Positions 10,641 to 24,040 of a DNA stretch of 64,000 nucleotides are shown one piece after another. Numbering within the stretch: position 1 is the first letter of the stretch; each line of letters opens with the position of its first letter. The DNA is taken from assembly GCA_030765045.1 (NCBI GenBank), contig CM060965.1, positions 64,015,787 through 64,079,786 of the forward strand, given 5' to 3'. The notes below the pieces were generated by a model, which worked only from the letters and a program-made list of their open reading frames with translations, had not been told where the DNA came from and searched no databases. The stretch comes from Tenodera sinensis. Its lineage: Eukaryota; Arthropoda; Insecta; Mantodea; Mantidae. The translations under genes and the position numbers were made by a program.

Positions 10641-13600
10641 TTCTCTCGTGTAACAACCCATGCAGTTAAAGTCTTTACTTTTCCATGAAAGTTGGCACAA
10701 TTACTCTACAGTGTTATCTAAACAAACTGTAGAATTTATTTTATGCTAGAATGTAAAACTTGGGTATAGTGCTGCTATTAGTTTAAAAAATTATTTTTTT
10801 TTCGCTGCACCAATTAAACCTATGTAAAAACATGTTCTGAATTGTACAAAATTATTTATTTTTTACAATTTACATTGTAGTGTTTTTTTTTTTTTTTAAA
10901 GAAAAGAAGCAAAATCCATGCAACCGCAGTCAAATGATACCCCGTCATCATCCACGCGTGCCATCACACCGATTATTTTACGTGGGCCCTCCCCGTCCTT
11001 TACCACAGGCACATTTGACTGCGGTTGCCGAGACTTGAACTCACGACCTCAGGCTTTGAGTGCATGGCCAGTGCACTACGTGTTGCCTTAGCGATCATGG
11101 CTATCCAAGCCAGCAGGCTGAAGGTGTCCCAGACCACCTAATCTACAATATGAATGCAAAGCAGTTAACAGTTATTTATGGTTTTATGCTCAAGGAGGAA
11201 TTTCTCTCGTGTAACAACCATTTTGAAAAATAATTATCTTAGGCATGGTACGAAAGTTTTATGTTCTCTGAATGTTTCTTAGCATAAAAGGGTTTTATAA
11301 GTCTTAAGGAGATCTAGAACAGATTTTTAGCCATAGTGGCCAATACAGTCTATTTTTGGATTTCTGCAAAAATGAACTCTTTATAATGTTAGTAAAACAT
11401 TTAAATGAGCTTTATGGTCTTCTAGACCTTTCTAAGGGCTGGAAAAGTTTAACCCTTTACACAGGCATTTACATTAGTCAGTATTAATGTTTTCAATATC
11501 TAGTTTAAGTTGTCTCAGAACGGCATTTTTCGATATGACCGTAACCCATGCAGTTAAAGTCTTTACTTTTCCATGAAAGTTGGCACAATTACTCTACAGT
11601 GTTATCTAAACAAACTGTAGAATTTATTTTATGCTAGAATGTAAAACTTGGGTATAGTGCTGCTATTAGTTTAAAAAATTATTTTTTTTTTCGCTGCACC
11701 AATTAAACCTATGTAAAAACATGTTCTGAATTGTACAAAATTATTTATTTTTTACAATTTACATTGTAGTGCTTTTTTTTTTTTAAAGAAAAGAAGCAAA
11801 ATCCATGCAACCGCAGTCAAATGATACCCCGTCATCATCCACGCGTGCCATCACACCGATTATTTTACGTGGGCCCTCCCCGTCCTTTACCACAGGCACA
11901 TTTGACTGCGGTTGCGGAGACTTGAACTCACGACCTCAGGCTTTGAGTGCATGGCCAGTGCACTACGTGTTGCCTTAACGATCATGGCTATCCAAGCCAG
12001 CAGGCTGAAGGTGTCCCAGACGCTTTACACAGGCATTTACATTAGTCAGTATTAATGTTTTCAATATCTAGTTTAAGTTGTCTCAGAACGGCATTTTTCG
12101 ATATGACCGTAACCCATGCAGTTAAAGTCTTTACTTTTCCATGAAAGTTGGCACAATTACTCTACAGTGTTATCTAAACAAACTGTAGAATTTATTTTAT
12201 GCTAGAATGTAAAACTTGGGTATAGTGCTGCTATTAGTTTAAAAAATTATTTTTTTTTTCGCTGCACCAATTAAACCTATGTAAAAACATGTTCTGAATT
12301 GTACAAAATTATTTATTTTTTACAATTTACATTGTAGTGTTTTTTTTTTTTTTAAAGAAAAGAAGCAAAATCCATGCAACCGCAGTCAAATGATACCCCG
12401 TCATCATCCACGCGTGCCATCACACCGATTATTTTACGTGGGCCCTCCCCGTCCTTTACCACAGGCACATTTGACTGCGGTTGCCGAGACTTGAACTCAC
12501 GACCTCAGGCTTTGAGTGCATGGCCAGTGCACTACGTGTTGCCTTAACGATCATGGCTATCCAAGCCAGCAGGCTGAAGGTGTCCCAGACCACCTAATCT
12601 ACAATATGAATGCGAAGCAGTTAACAGTTATTTATGGTTTTATGCTCAAGGAGGAATTTCTCTCGTGTAACAACCATTTTGAAAAATAATTATCTTAGGC
12701 ATGGTACGAAAGTTTTATGTTCTCTGAATGTTTCTTAGCATAAAAGGGTTTTATAAGTCTTAAGGAGATCTAGAACAGATTTTTAGCCATAGTGGCCAAT
12801 ACAGTCTATTTTTGGATTTCTGCAAAAATGAACTCTTTATAATGTTAGTAAAACATTTAAATGAGCTTTATGGTCTTCTAGACCTTTCTAAGGGCTGGAA
12901 AAGTTTAACCCTTTACACAGGCATTTACATTAGTCAGTATTAATGTTTTCAATATCTAGTTTAAGTTGTCTCAGAACGGCATTTTTCGATATGACCGTAA
13001 CCCATGCAGTTAAAGTCTTTACTTTTCCATGAAAGTTGGCACAATTACTCTACAGTGTTATCTAAACAAACTGTAGAATTTATTTTATGCTAGAATGTAA
13101 AACTTGGGTATAGTGCTGCTATTAGTTTAAAAAATTATTTTTTTTTTCGCTGCACCAATTAAACCTATGTAAAAACATGTTCTGAATTGTACAAAATTAT
13201 TTATTTTTTACAATTTACATTGTAGTGTTTTTTTTTTTTTTAAAGAAAAGAAGCAAAATCCATGCAACCGCAGTCAAATGATACCCCGTCATCATCCACG
13301 CGTGCCATCACACCGATTATTTTACGTGGGCCCTCCCCGTCCTTTACCACAGGCACATTTGACTGCGGTTGCCGAGACTTGAACTCACGACCTCAGGCTT
13401 TGAGTGCATGGCCAGTGAACTACGTGTTGCCTTAACGATCATGGCTATCCAAGCCAGCAGGCTGAAGGTGTCCCAGACCACCTAATCTAAACCGGTTTCG
13501 AATTAGAGGAAGAACGGCATAAGTAGCAAAATAATTCGGGTCTGAAAGGGTTAAGGAGATCTAGAACAGATTTTTAGCCATAGTGGCCAATACAGTCTAT

Positions 13601-16600
13601 TTTTGGATTCCTCAAGGAGGAATTTCTCTCGTGTAACAACCATTTTGAAAAAGAATTATCTTAGGCATGGTACGAAAGATCTAGAAGTTGCTTTTAAAAC
13701 TTCAAACTTATTATCACGGAGAATATTTTATTTACTGAGTAAATGTTGCAATATTTTCACACTAAATAATAACCAGTGAGATTTTTGGTATAGCAGCATG
13801 CAAATTTTAAATTATTTTAGAATAACGTTCTAATTAAATGATTAAATCTAATGATTAAATTTCCATAGTGATAAAAAATTCAATTCTGTTGCTTGCATCC
13901 CTGAAATATTCTTTTGGAAAGCCGACGCCACACGTCTATGTAACAAAACAAAGAACTGCACAATACTAATTTTATAGCTTCTTTTTAAGTTTTGGCTTTA
14001 TTGTTCATCATCCTAGGAATTTCTAATTCACAATTATTATACAATATGAATGCGAAGCAGTTAACAGTTATTTATGGTTTTATGCTCAAGGAGGAATTTC
14101 TCTCGTGTAACAACCATTTTGAAAAATAATTATCTTAGGCATGGTACGAAAGTTTTATGTTCTCTGAATGTTTCTTAGCATAAAAGGGTTTTATAAGTCT
14201 TAAGGAGATCTAGAACAGATTTTTAGCCATAGTGGCCAATACAGTCTATCTTTGGATTTCTGCAAAAATGAACTCTTTATAATGTTAGTAAAACATTTAA
14301 ATGAGCTTTATGGTCTTCTAGACCTTTCTAAGGGCTGGAAAAGTTTAACCCTTTACACAGGCATTTACATTAGTCAGTATTAATGTTTTCAATATCTAGT
14401 TTAAGTTGTCTCAGAACGGCATTTTTCGATATGACCGTAACCCATGCAGTTAAAGTCTTTACTTTTCCATGAAAGTTGGCACAATTACTCTACAGTGTTA
14501 TCTAAACAAACTGTAGAATTTATTTTATGCTAGAATGTAAAACTTGGGTATAGTGCTGCTATTAGTTTAAAAAATTATTTTTTTTTCGCTGCACCAATTA
14601 AACCTATGTAAAAACATGTTCTGAATTGTACAAAATTATTTATTTTTTACAATTTACATTGTAGTGTTTTTTTTTTTAAAGAAAAGAAGCAAAATCCATG
14701 CAACCGCAGTCAAATGATACCCCGTCATCATCCACGCGTGCCATCACACCGATTATTTTACGTGGGCCCTCCCCGTCCTTTACCACAGGCACATTTGACT
14801 GCGGTTGCCGAGACTTGAACTCACGACCTCAGGCTTTGAGTGCATGGCCAGTGCACTACGTGTTGCCTTAACGATCATGGCTATCCAAGCCAGCAGGCTG
14901 AAGGTGTCCCAGACCACCTAATCTAAACCGGTTTCGAATTAGAGGAAGAACGGCATAAGTAGCAAAATAATTCGGGTCTGAAAGGGTTAAGGAGATCTAG
15001 AACAGATTTTTAGCCATAGTGGCCAATACAGTCTATTTTTGGATTCCTCAAGGAGGAATTTCTCTCGTGCAACAACCATTTTGAAAAATAATTATCTTAG
15101 GCATGGTACGAAAGATCTAGAAGTTGCTTTTAAAACTTCAAACTTATTATCACGGAGAATATTTTATTTACTGCACAATACTAATTTTATAGCTTCTTTT
15201 ACATTAGTCAGTATTAATGTTTTCAATATCTAGTTTAAGTTGTCTCAGAACGGCATTTTTCGATATGACCGTAACCCATGCAGTTAAAGTCTTTACTTTT
15301 CCATGAAAGTTGGCACAATTACTCTACAGTGTTATCTAAACAAACTGTAGAATTTATTTTATGCTAGAATGTAAAACTTGGGTATAGTGCTGCTATTAGT
15401 TTAAAAAATTATTTTTTTTTCGCTGCACCAATTAAACCTATGTAAAAACATGTTCTGAATTGTACAAAATTATTTATTTTTTACAATTTACATTGTAGTG
15501 TTTTTTTTTTAAAGAAAAGAAGCAAAATCCATGCAACCGCAGTCAAATGATACCCCGTCATCATCCACGCGTGCCATCACACCGATTATTTTACGTGGGC
15601 CCTCCCCGTCCTTTACCACAGGCACATTTGACTGCGGTTGCCGAGACTTGAACTCACGACCTCAGGCTTTGAGTGCATGGCCAGTGCACTACGTGTTGCC
15701 TTAACGATCATGGCTATCCAAGCCAGCAGGCTGAAGGTGTCCCAGACCACCTAATCTAAACCGGTTTCGAATTAGAGGAAGAACGGCATAAGTAGCAAAA
15801 TAATTCGGGTCTGAAAGGGTTAAGGAGATCTAGAACAGATTTTTAGCCATAGTGGCCAATACAGTCTATTTTTGGATTCCTCAAGGAGGAATTTCTCTCG
15901 TGTAACAACCCATGCAGTTAAAGTCTTTACTTTTCCATGAAAGTTGGCACAATTACTCTACAGTGTTATCTAAACAAACTGTAGAATTTATTTTATGCTA
16001 GAATGTAAAACTTGGGTATAGTGCTGCTATTAGTTTAAAAAATTATTTTTTTTTCGCTGCACCACTTAAACCTATGTAAAAACATGTTCTGAATTGTACA
16101 AAATTATTTATTTTTTACAATTTACATTGTAGTGTTTTTATTTTTTTTTTTTAAATTTCTCTCGTGTAACAACCATTTTGAAAAATAATTATCTTAGGCA
16201 TGGTACGAAAGTTTTATGTTCTCTGAATGTTTCTTAGCTTAAAAGGGTTTTATAAGTCTTAAGGAGATCTAGAACAGATTTTTAGCCATAGTGGCCAATA
16301 CAGTCTATTTTTGGATTTCTGCAAAAATGAACTCTTTATAATGTTAGTAAAACATTTAAATGAGCTTTATGGTCTTCTAGACCTTTCTAAGGGCTGGAAA
16401 AGTTTAACCCTTTACACAGGCATTTACATTAGTCAGTATTAATGTTTTCAATATCTAGTTTAAGTTGTCTCAGAACGGCATTTTTCGATATGACCGTAAC
16501 CCATGCAGTTAAAGTCTTTACTTTTCCATGAAAGTTGGCACAATTACTCTACAGTGTTATCTAAACAAACTGTAGAATTTATTTTATGCTAGAATGTAAA

Positions 16601-18334
16601 ACTTGGGTATAGTGCTGCTATTAGTTTAAAAAATTATTTTTTTTTCGCTGCAATGGCTGCACCATAGATTATAATTAATATTTTGTTATATAGAGTACAG
16701 AAAGCATAAAGGGTTTTATAAGTCTTAAGGAGATCTAGAACAGATTTTTAGCCATAGTGGCCAATACAGTCTATTTTTGGATTCCTCAAGGAGGATTTAA
16801 TGCTAAAACATCACGAAATTTCTAACACAGATTTGCCAGCGTCACGTTAACATTAAAATTATAAAAAGGTTAAAATATGAAAAGGAATACTAATCTGAGC
16901 CTGTTACAATACTATGTACTCGTCTAAAAGAGGAAGTTGCTTTTAAAACTTCAAACTTATTATCACGGAGAATATTTTATTTACTGAGTAAATGTTGCAA
17001 TATTTTCACACTAAATAATAACCAGTGAGATTTTTGGTATAGCAGCATGCAAATTTTAAATTATTTTAGAAAAAATTTCTAATTAAATGATTAAATCTAA
17101 TGATTAAATTTCCATAGTGATAAAAAATTCAATTCTGTTGCTTGCATCCCTGAAATATTCTTTTGGAAAGCCCACGCCACACGTCTATGTAACAAAACAA
17201 AGAACTGCACAATACTAATTTTATAGCTTCTTTTTAAGTTTTGGCTTTATTGTTCATCATCCTAGGAATTTCTAATTCACAATTATTGTACAATATGAAT
17301 GCGAAGCAGTTAACAGTTATTTATGGTTTTATGCTCAAGGAGGAATTTCTCTCGTGTAACAACCATTTTGAAAAATAATTATCTTAGGCATGGTACGAAA
17401 GTTTTATGTTCTCTGAATGTTTCTTAGCATAAAAGGGTTTTATAAGTCTTAAGGAGATCTAGAACAGATTTTTAGCCATAGTGGCCAATACAGTCTATTT
17501 TTGGATTCCTCAAGGAGGAATTTCTCTCGTGTAACAACCCATGCAGTTAAAGTCTTTACTTTTCCATGAAAGTTGGCACAATTACTCTACAGTGTTATCT
17601 AAACAAACTGTAGAATTTATTTTATGCTAGAATGTAAAACTTGGGTATAGTGCTGCTATTAGTTTAAAAAATTATTTTTTTTTCGCTGCACCACTTAAAC
17701 CTATGTAAAAACATGTTCTGAATTGTACAAAATTATTTATTTTTTACAATTTACATTGTAGTGTTTTTTTTTTTTTTTTTTTAAATTTCTCTCGTGTAAC
17801 AACCATTTTGAAAAATAATTATCTTAGGCATGGTACGAAAGTTTTATGTTCTCTGAATGTTTCTTAGCTTAAAAGGGTTTTATAAGTCTTAAGGAGATCT
17901 AGAACAGATTTTTAGCCATAGTGGCCAATACAGTCTATTTTTGGATTTCTGCAAAAATGAACTCTTTATAATGTTAGTAAAACATTTAAATGAGCTTTAT
18001 GGTCTTCTAGACCTTTCTAAGGGCTGGAAAAGTTTAACCCTTTACACAGGCATTTACATTAGTCAGTATTAATGTTTTCAATATCTAGTTTAAGTTGTCT
18101 CAGAACGGCATTTTTCGATATGACCGTAACCCATGCAGTTAAAGTCTTTACTTTTCCATGAAAGTTGGCACAATTACTCTACAGTGTTATCTAAACAAAC
18201 TGTAGAATTTATTTTATGCTAGAATGTAAAACTTGGGTATAGTGCTGCTATTAGTTTAAAAAATTATTTTTTTTTCGCTGCAATGGCTGCACCATAGATT
18301 ATAATTAATATTTTGTTATATAGAGTACAGAAAG

Positions 18335-18438
18335 AAAGAATAATTTTAGAATCACTTTTTAGGAGTCCAAATATTAATATGACAAAATGATACCGATGAA
18401 ATATATATATTTGAAGAATATGAAATACCTCTTACAGT

Positions 18439-18474
<36 letters not shown>

Positions 18475-20080
18475 AAAATAGAAAATAGCTCATAGCGGAG
18501 AAACTACTTCTCCAATGTTATTGAAATTTACACAGTACTCCATTTAAAATGAGGGTAATCAAGATGAAAAAATGAAAACACATTGAACAAAGTTGTAGAA
18601 AATCATAATCTGTCCTAGGTCCTTTTAAAACAGTAACAAGTGCATTGATATATTTTTCCAACATTATTTCCATAACAATGAAAGCTATAGAAGCTGATGA
18701 AACATCTCACCATTTGAACACCCGTCCCCTTGATTACGCAGTTCTAAGACAGTTGAATACATATTCTGAGTTTCTACTGTTACAGATATATTGCTTGTAG
18801 TCACTGCATCTTTTTCTCCTGGCGTGACTAACACGTGTTATACAGCAAGCTCTCTGATTCCTGTTTGATACTTCAAACGCATTTGACATATTTCTCTGTT
18901 CAGTAATAAGAAATGTTGAACATTAAATTCGGAAACAGGCCGCCAAAATGTTTGCCGTGAAAGAAAACAAGAGCAGGCGTGTGTTTCGTGTCTGAATAAA
19001 ACATTTGCTACATGGACTTCTCACCAACACAACGAACCGATTATTATCAGTCGATGTCCACTTCCCATGACACTGTAAATAATGATAGACCTTTTAGAAG
19101 TTTGGGCGTTGCAATCCTTTCCGTTTAAAGAATTCTGCTCCTGTCAAAGCCGAATAGGATCAACACTGCATCTAAAGCAGCTTATAGCAGGCGGTTGTCC
19201 CTTTGCAACACTCCGAACAATCACTTCACGAAAAATCCATTTCCAAACATGGTGCAACATCAGAATGTTTTAACACACTGGAGGACCAAGACAAAAAATT
19301 GAGCAAAATACATAGAATAATACGTGCATAATGAAAAGAACTTTCACGTAGTTAAGTTTTAATCCCGCCCGAAGAACAATATTATATTTGGACAAGAGAT
19401 TTGGAAGAGCTTTGGAACTGTGCGATACAACGTGGATTTTGATTTTGCACAAGAAGAAAGATGCCTCTTTCTCTGTGTTAGTAATTTGCTCTATTCATTA
19501 CAAATAAATTAAATATTTCATGTATACTATGTCATTCCACTTTTGATCGACGAAGTTTCAAGAAAGGTTGAATTTCAACAGACCACAGTCACATTTTGGA
19601 TATGTAATTATTAACACTGAAATAATTGTAAGGGAGTATGTTTAAATTCTTATTTTATTTATGAAACAATTTAATTAATGAATCGGTCACCGCTGCAAAA
19701 GTGTCTGCTCTGACGGGGTGTTTAAGCACTTTACTATTGAAATCATAGAGAGCAATTATTGCTGCAGTGAACAAATTTCAATGTTGTATTCTTCAACAGC
19801 TTCTATGATCACATTATCATTCTTATTGGAATGGATAAATTTCACAAATAATTCATCAGGTTGCAATGGGATCACAGAGTATTTTTATATCTGTGGGTCT
19901 GGAACTTTGCCTGTTCCAGAGAAACTATCCTAAGCAATCTGATAAGAGAGATTTGCATTTGAAAATAAATATATAAGATAGATAATGCGAGAGAAATTAA
20001 AGGATCCTAGAAACCACAATTCTTTCGTTTTACAGCTTGACTTAATGATTTAATATATATTTTAGCATACAATCTCCAAA
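18335..20080. other. AT-rich DNA right of the array, no gene seen
   Basis: The first bases after the satellite edge are AAAGAATAATTTTAG. A perfect TA microsatellite occupies about 18443-18472. Reading frames are short (about 60-70 codons) and show no domain or composition of a real protein. I see no splice-supported gene. Confidence 0.6.
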
Positions 20081-20084
20081 ATCG

Positions 20085-20400
20085 CTACTTTTGGACCTGG
20101 CAACATTTCGGAGATTTTCCTTATGTGTGTCAGTTTCGGAAAACTTAAAGCTTCTGTGAAATGGAACATCGATTTTCGTTTTTTTATATGTAGTGTGCAA
20201 AGAGAATGGGATCTCAAAGCTTTAAAAGATTAGACTATCGCTCAAAGCCTACTGTATTCTAATATTCCTCTTACACCTACAAGGGAATAAGCAATAATTT
20301 GTACAAATGTTTATCTCAACTAACACGAAGATATAGGAATAAGAGTTTGTAAGAATGGTTAGTACAAGAGTAGAGAAATTCATGTGAGCACAACACATAA
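20085..20400 (+). repeat. Dispersed 0.8 kb GT-tract element, 3' half
   Basis: Matches the 3' half of the copies at 27732 and 38605. Shared landmarks are CATTTCGGAGAT, AAAGAGAATGGGATCTC, GCCTACTGTATTC, ACACCTACAAGG, and the end AGTACAAGAGTAGAGAAA followed by TCATGTGAG. The 5' half with the GT tract is absent. Confidence 0.8.
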
Positions 20401-20860
20401 TATTTTTTAAATAAAGTACGAGTGATATTTAAGTTAGGGATCTTCCAGGAATGCATAACAAAGATTAAAAAAACTCTTCCCAAACTACCTTTTTCAAGAA
20501 ATGTGTTCCAATTGTTTTAAAACTGGCTGTAACAGCTTTGATTAAAATACTCTAAGGATATTTTATGGTGAATAAAACGTGTAATTAGAATTCTCTGTCA
20601 ATGAACCATGAAGCCCCCATCATTCTGGATCAATTTTGTAACTATAACCGGGCGCTTACGACCACTAGATGCCATTTACTCTTAACTCTTCCGTACTTAT
20701 AACATCGTAAGGGATAGACTAACACTTAACAAAAATATGTAGATTTCGTTAAAACATAAAGCTCGTATGAAATTACATTTGAGGAATATTTGCAATTTCT
20801 GGTTATTCCTTCTTATCGGTTACCAAATACTCAGTTTGTGTGCAAAGGTTTTATTTATTT

Positions 20861-20877
20861 CTCTCGCTCTCTTTCTT

Positions 20878-20928
<51 letters not shown>

Positions 20929-21105
20929 TCATGATGATGCAAAAATTAAAATTCAGCATATAGTATATTGCGCTTTTACCTGCAACGAAATTATAATAAA
21001 ACATCTGCAAACGTTTGTCTCGATTAACAAGAAATAAACAGAAGCAACAGCTTTTAGGAATACTTTGGCAAAAACTGGTTAGGGAAAAATCATATGAGGA
21101 ACATA
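20861..21105 (+). repeat. CT microsatellite followed by a worn copy of the 0.8 kb element
   Basis: An almost pure CT tract covers about 20861-20927. After it comes a diverged copy of the dispersed element: the ATTATAATAAAACATCTGC region, GTTTGTCTCGATTAACA and the end AAAATCATATGAGG align with the better copies. The frame read through the CT tract is low complexity and not a gene. Confidence 0.55.
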
Positions 21106-21899
21106 TATTTGGTTTGCATATCTGCTCCTGTTTTAATAATTTCTATTAGCTTATTTTTTAAACAAAACATGCCCCATGGATATGGTAAAACGTCCAATTC
21201 AAATTTTAGTGACTGAGAATCGATTTTGCGCCCGAAGCTACTGATTTGAGTATCTCCGTTTCAGCGCTTTTGGGACAAGAATTTCTTTGAAAGTGGACAC
21301 TTTACATAAATAAGGCTGTCCGCGCCAAGCATATAAAATCCATTAGCTTAAGTAAAGCGAAGTGGTAGATTATTTAAAATGTTTTAATTCGTGGTATCGA
21401 GGCCACCATAAAATGTCCTCAAATTGTCATTTATGAATAAAGCCTAAACCCACACAAAATGAAATTGGGCTTTCGAGAAGTCTTGAATCAAATGGACATT
21501 TGCCTAGGGGTATTCCAGGCACAACCAACCGTTCATTACTGAATATTACCTGCCTAACGGAATGCATCGACCCCATTGCCGTAAAATATTAAGACGTGAT
21601 TCTGCCGCTTCTGTTTAACGCTCAAAATATGAGGAATCCTTGGTCGATTAAGACGAGGAACAAAAAAACATGGGCTCCGCCTAGGGTCAGTGTTCCTGTC
21701 AACATAACGCCACTCATTACGATCGATAAATAACTTTGTATTAGAGTCGGTAATGGCAGGGTAGTCCAGAAGGCCGTGCCAATCGAAACTTGCTCTCTAA
21801 TGAATAATTAATGTTAATATAGACAAAGAGGCAGATATTTGTACTGTGATTCATGTTAAGAGGACAGGCGAAGAGAAATAACTTCACGATGCAGAGAAA

Positions 21900-22205
21900 A
21901 AAATCAGACGTGCTGCACTCACACGACTTTCTCTACTCTTGTACTAACTATTCTTACAAACACTTATTCCTATATATTCTTCGCGTTAGTTGAGATAAAC
22001 ATTGGCAGAAAATATTTTATTGCTGATTTTCTTGTAGATGCAAGGGGAATATGAGAATACAGTAGGCTTTGAGCAATGGTCAAATCTTTTAAAGCTTTGA
22101 AATTCTGTTTTCTTTGCATGGTCAAGAGATAAAACAATTTGAGAAAAGTTTAAGTATTTCAAAACTCACACAAATAACAAGGAGTATCTCCGAAATGGTT
22201 CATTT
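21900..22205 (-). repeat. Dispersed 0.8 kb element, 3' half, minus strand
   Basis: It begins with AATCAGACGTGCTGCACTC, then CACACGACTTTCTCTACTC, the reverse complement of the element's 3' end. It continues through GTTAGTTGAGATAAACAT and CCTACTGT-type landmarks, up to the CCGAAATGGTTCA motif. Confidence 0.75.
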
Positions 22206-22870
22206 CATAAAAAATCTGATGTATTGCACTCAAATGACTTTTCTAGTACTAACCATTGTTACAAACTCTTATGTCTAGATCTTCTTCGTGTTAGTTGAGA
22301 TAAAAATTTTCAGAAATTATCTTATTTCCTACATTTGAGAAGTATAAGTTCTCCAAAACTCACACAAATAACTAGGCATATCTCCGAAATGGTTCACTCT
22401 ACATAAAGCTTTCTACAGGCATAAATTGTGTGTCTTAGCAAGGTTTACATTATTTGTTAGTAAGATTTGGTCTATCTCCTATATAATTCAAAATGTACAT
22501 TTCATTTGCTATCTTAAACATATTGCATTTTAATCAAAATTGTTGGATCAGCCGTTCTCGGAATATAAAACTTTTCGAAAACTTTTTTCCATGGAAAGGA
22601 CAGCTTAAGGTGGACAAATTTTCTTCAAAATCTTCGTGTCACATCCTTGAAAGATATAAATACCAACTTAGATTTTTAATGCATGTTTCGTTTTTGAGTC
22701 ATATTGCTCACAGAAAGACAAACGCGCGTGCGTGCGTACGGACGTTTCTCTAAATCTGCTTTTTTAGATTTGGGGACCTCAATATATACATTTTCTTGAA
22801 ATCTTGAACTCGAAATTTTGGGTGAAATACAATACTACCCTTACATACTGTGCGTAGTAGAGGAAGTAAA
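22206..22870 (-). repeat. Dispersed 0.8 kb element, near-complete, minus strand
   Basis: A second 3' end directly abuts the previous copy (AAAATCTGATGTATTGCAC at 22210). This one runs on through CTCCGAAATGG, the AC/CG-rich tract GCGCGTGCGTGCGTACGG, GTGAAATACAATACT and the 5' end GTAGTAGAGGAAG. Some of the middle of the 3' half is deleted. Confidence 0.75.
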
Positions 22871-22928
22871 AATACATTTGAAGCGGAAGAAAACCACTGA
22901 AGCCAAAGTAATGAGTAAATTTGTAAAT

Positions 22929-23253
22929 TTATTATTATTATTATCATTATTATCATTATTATCATTATCATCATTATTATCATTATTATCATTATCATCA
23001 TTATCATCATTATCATCATTATCATCATCATTATCATCATCATTATCATCATTATCACCATTAGCATCATTATCATCATTATCATTATCATCATTATCAT
23101 CATTGTCATTATCATTATCATCATCATTCTCATCATTCTCATCATTCTCATCATTATCATCATTCTCATCATTATCATCATTATCATCATCATCATCATT
23201 ATCATTATCATCATCATCATCATTATCATCATTATCATTATCATTATTATATA
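22929..23253. repeat. ATT/ATC interrupted microsatellite, about 325 bp
   Basis: The tract consists of TTA and TCA triplets in irregular order (ATTATC and ATCATC blocks). It produces long open frames on both strands made only of Ser/Leu, Asp/Asn or Met/Ile. These frames reflect composition and are not proteins. Confidence 0.95.
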
Positions 23254-24040
23254 ATATTATTATATTAGGATTCATAGCAAAGCTCAGTTTCTTTCATCAA
23301 ATCATACTACCGTTTGATTAGAGAGAACCGCACATCAAATCTTGACACAATTGATTTCTTAGAATAATCATTTATGGATTTATTTGATCTCATTTAAAAC
23401 CACACAAGGAGTCTTGCGGAAACATATTTTTTCAAAAGACTTGATGCATCCATAACTCTGGCTTTTCCAGGAAGAGAGCCAATTTATGGAAATTATATGC
23501 ATTCAAGTGCTAAATCGGAATATTGTTCGAAAGTTTCTCACTGCTAGGATGATAAAATACTTGGAATGCCATCTCTCACCATGTAAACACATCTGAGCAA
23601 AAGGAATATGAAGGAAAGAGGCATTTAGCGCTGTTATGTCTCTCTCTCTTGGTGATTTTATTGCATCTTGTAATAGTTCTCATACTCTGCTGATGTACAT
23701 CTAATTTTACTGCAGTGCGTAATGCAATACGGAGAACTTGCATGGGGCATTATTCTTTTATGACTCCTCTGGTTTAGTTTAACATCCATAATCATGGTGT
23801 TTCACGACCATTTGCAATTATTCCCATTAAATTTAATCTGAAATGTTTTCATAATTTTATTCAAAGATATTTTATCACTAAAGGTGTGTGTGTGATTATG
23901 CGCGCGTGTACGTCCCACTTCTGACACCAAGGTAACAAAGGCGACAAAAACCCATTGGTTATTGGAGATGATCAAATGTATAAAGTTACTGTAACCACCC
24001 ATGCCTTCATCATAATTGTCTTTATTGTAATACCAACCCT

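Larger units (their letters stand above)
1..18334. repeat. Complex scrambled tandem (satellite) array, right end
   Basis: The first 18.3 kb is built from a small set of modules that recur in changing order. Landmarks are CTCAAGGAGGAATTTCTCTC, AAGTCTTAAGGAGATCTAG, TCTGCAAAAATGAACTC, GATTTAATGCTAAAACATC and CGCAGTCAAATGATACC. Units are not of one length: there is a 2915-2916 bp periodicity (2181-4949 against 5097-7864), a 3790 bp step to the next partial copy (from 8887), and short local tandems of 253 bp and 191 bp. Bases 1-1633 recur at 14276-15908 with very few differences. The array runs off the left edge of the window. It ends at 18334, where the sequence after GAGTACAGAAAG changes to unrelated DNA. 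Inside the array the same end motif (16651-16694) is joined to another module. Open frames here (89 and 64 codons, seen in two or three copies) are only translations of repeat DNA. No protein function is supported. Confidence 0.95.

Noticed and set aside
1..18334. CRISPR-like array
   Set aside because: Repeats are long, irregular and rearranged, without uniform short repeats and unique spacers, and the genome is clearly eukaryotic.
22750..23321. Long frames of 144-167 codons on both strands
   Set aside because: They run through the ATC/ATT microsatellite and consist of Ser/Leu, Asp/Asn or Met/Ile repeats.
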